This document shows, one piece after another, positions 5,804-6,414 of a stretch of DNA of 6,414 nucleotides. This stretch comes from an uncultured Lentisphaeria bacterium (GTDB lineage: Bacteria > Verrucomicrobiota > Lentisphaeria > Victivallales > Victivallaceae): NCBI GenBank assembly GCA_903821255.1, contig CAIJKT010000055.1:1-6414 (forward strand), in the 5' to 3' direction. A program made the position numbers and the translations under genes. The notes under the pieces were generated by a model that was not told where the DNA came from, ran no database searches, and was given only the letters and a program-made list of their open reading frames with translations. Position 1 is the stretch's first letter. Every line of letters begins with the position of its first letter.

Positions 5804-6414
5804 ATGAAAGATTGTCAAAAGAAAATTGGTTTTTTTCTCAAAAGTCATTGGACAGCAGGGCTATTAATGGTTATTTTAAATGCTCTGTTTGTCACTAGTG
5901 TTTATTCACTTGAGGGAAAGCAGCAGACAGGGGCTGGCCAAGCTCCTGATGGCGGAAAGACGGAGAGAGTTAAATTCGAAGATGCAATGAATTTGACTGC
6001 CTCTGGTGCTTCCGGCAGTACTGTTGTTACTGCAGGTGACAAGGATATGCAGCTTGATCAGGGCAATGATGCTCTGAAAAATGAACAGACGCTGCTGCAT
6101 AACGAGTTGATTGAAATCATAGACAGGTACAGAAAGCAGAATGAGAGCTACCGCCGGCTGCAACTGAGTATTGCCGCAACCTTGGCAAGTGGAGAATTGA
6201 AGGGCGCAGGCAAAAGGGAAGATCAGTTGGTTACAGCTTTGGCAACAGTCTCTGAAAATGGCAGGAAGCTTGCTCTTAAAACCATTGAATTCTGCGAATA
6301 TGTCGATTCCATCCTTGACAAGATGCCGTTAGGGAAGCTTCAGAAAGCCGCGCTCCAGCTAAGGAACGAGGAACTGAAGACGGAATCGCGTAAGTTCTGC
6401 AGCCTGGCAGATCC
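5804..6414 (+). CDS. Exported protein of unknown function, predicted helical (3' end outside window)
   Basis: An open frame runs from ATG 5804 to the window edge (203 complete codons plus two bases) without a stop. I do not recognise the family. Residues 1-17 are basic, 18-33 are hydrophobic (AGLLMVILNALFVTSV), and VYS-LEG near residue 35 looks like a signal-peptidase cut, so the product is probably exported, or anchored if uncut. Residues 36-85 are low in hydrophobics and rich in Gly, Ser, Thr, Gln and Asp, resembling a flexible linker. From about 88 onward the chain is charged and predicted helical (ALKNEQTLLHNELIEIIDRYR, then RKQNESYRRLQ), with heptad-like spacing suggesting coiled coil. 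Cys164 and Cys199 are the only cysteines after the signal. An in-frame TAG at 5780-5782 with no start between fixes ATG 5804 as the first possible start. The ribosome site is weak. It is divergent from the hydrolase-hydE operon. Confidence 0.75.
   Translation, partial: MKDCQKKIGFFLKSHWTAGLLMVILNALFVTSVYSLEGKQQTGAGQAPDGGKTERVKFEDAMNLTASGASGSTVVTAGDKDMQLDQGNDALKNEQTLLHNELIEIIDRYRKQNESYRRLQLSIAATLASGELKGAGKREDQLVTALATVSENGRKLALKTIEFCEYVDSILDKMPLGKLQKAALQLRNEELKTESRKFCSLAD

Noticed and set aside
5906..6163. An 85-codon minus-strand open frame under the exported-protein gene
   Set aside because: The plus-strand frame across it is open from 5804 to the window edge and starts with a clear signal peptide, so the minus frame is a shadow.

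Overview
The window suggests an anaerobic bacterium that degrades polysaccharides, most likely from the Lentisphaerota (Victivallis-like) or neighbouring Planctomycetota/Verrucomicrobiota groups. This placement is an inference from protein style: a large GH106-like glycoside hydrolase without a signal peptide, a secreted CBM9-like protein, and HydE, an [FeFe]-hydrogenase maturase that implies anaerobic hydrogen metabolism. No rRNA or other phylogenetic marker is present to confirm it. The coding regions are moderate in G+C, while the gaps between genes are strikingly A/T-rich.

Left part, bases 1-3705, plus strand. A promoter region holds an almost perfect sigma-70 promoter (TTGACT, 17-base spacer, TATAAT). 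It is followed by an 875-residue glycoside hydrolase of the GH106/unclassified TIM-barrel type. After a 106-base gap comes a 259-residue exported protein consisting of a single CBM9-like beta-sandwich. The two probably form a small carbohydrate-use unit, with the enzyme predicted to be cytoplasmic and the binding protein outside the cytoplasmic membrane.

Middle part, bases 3719-5552, minus strand, convergent with the first unit and only 13 bases away. This is a two-gene operon read right to left: a 240-residue single-domain alpha/beta hydrolase with a complete Ser-Asp-His set, then 22 bases later hydE (362 residues). HydE keeps the radical-SAM CX3CX2C motif and the optional C-terminal CX7CX2C cluster motif. 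Neither hydF, hydG nor a hydrogenase gene is visible here, so hydE sits apart from its usual partners.

Right part, bases 5553-6414. A 251-base, very A/T-rich divergent gap holds a perfect TATAAT -10 box, a near-perfect 14-base palindrome and three exact copies of ACTTAAAT. It drives an exported protein of unknown function, predicted largely helical, that starts at 5804 and runs off the end of the window.

No tRNA, rRNA, CRISPR array, insertion sequence or known defence system was seen. The least explained items are the right-hand gene with its repeat-bearing promoter and the pairing of hydE with an esterase-like hydrolase.
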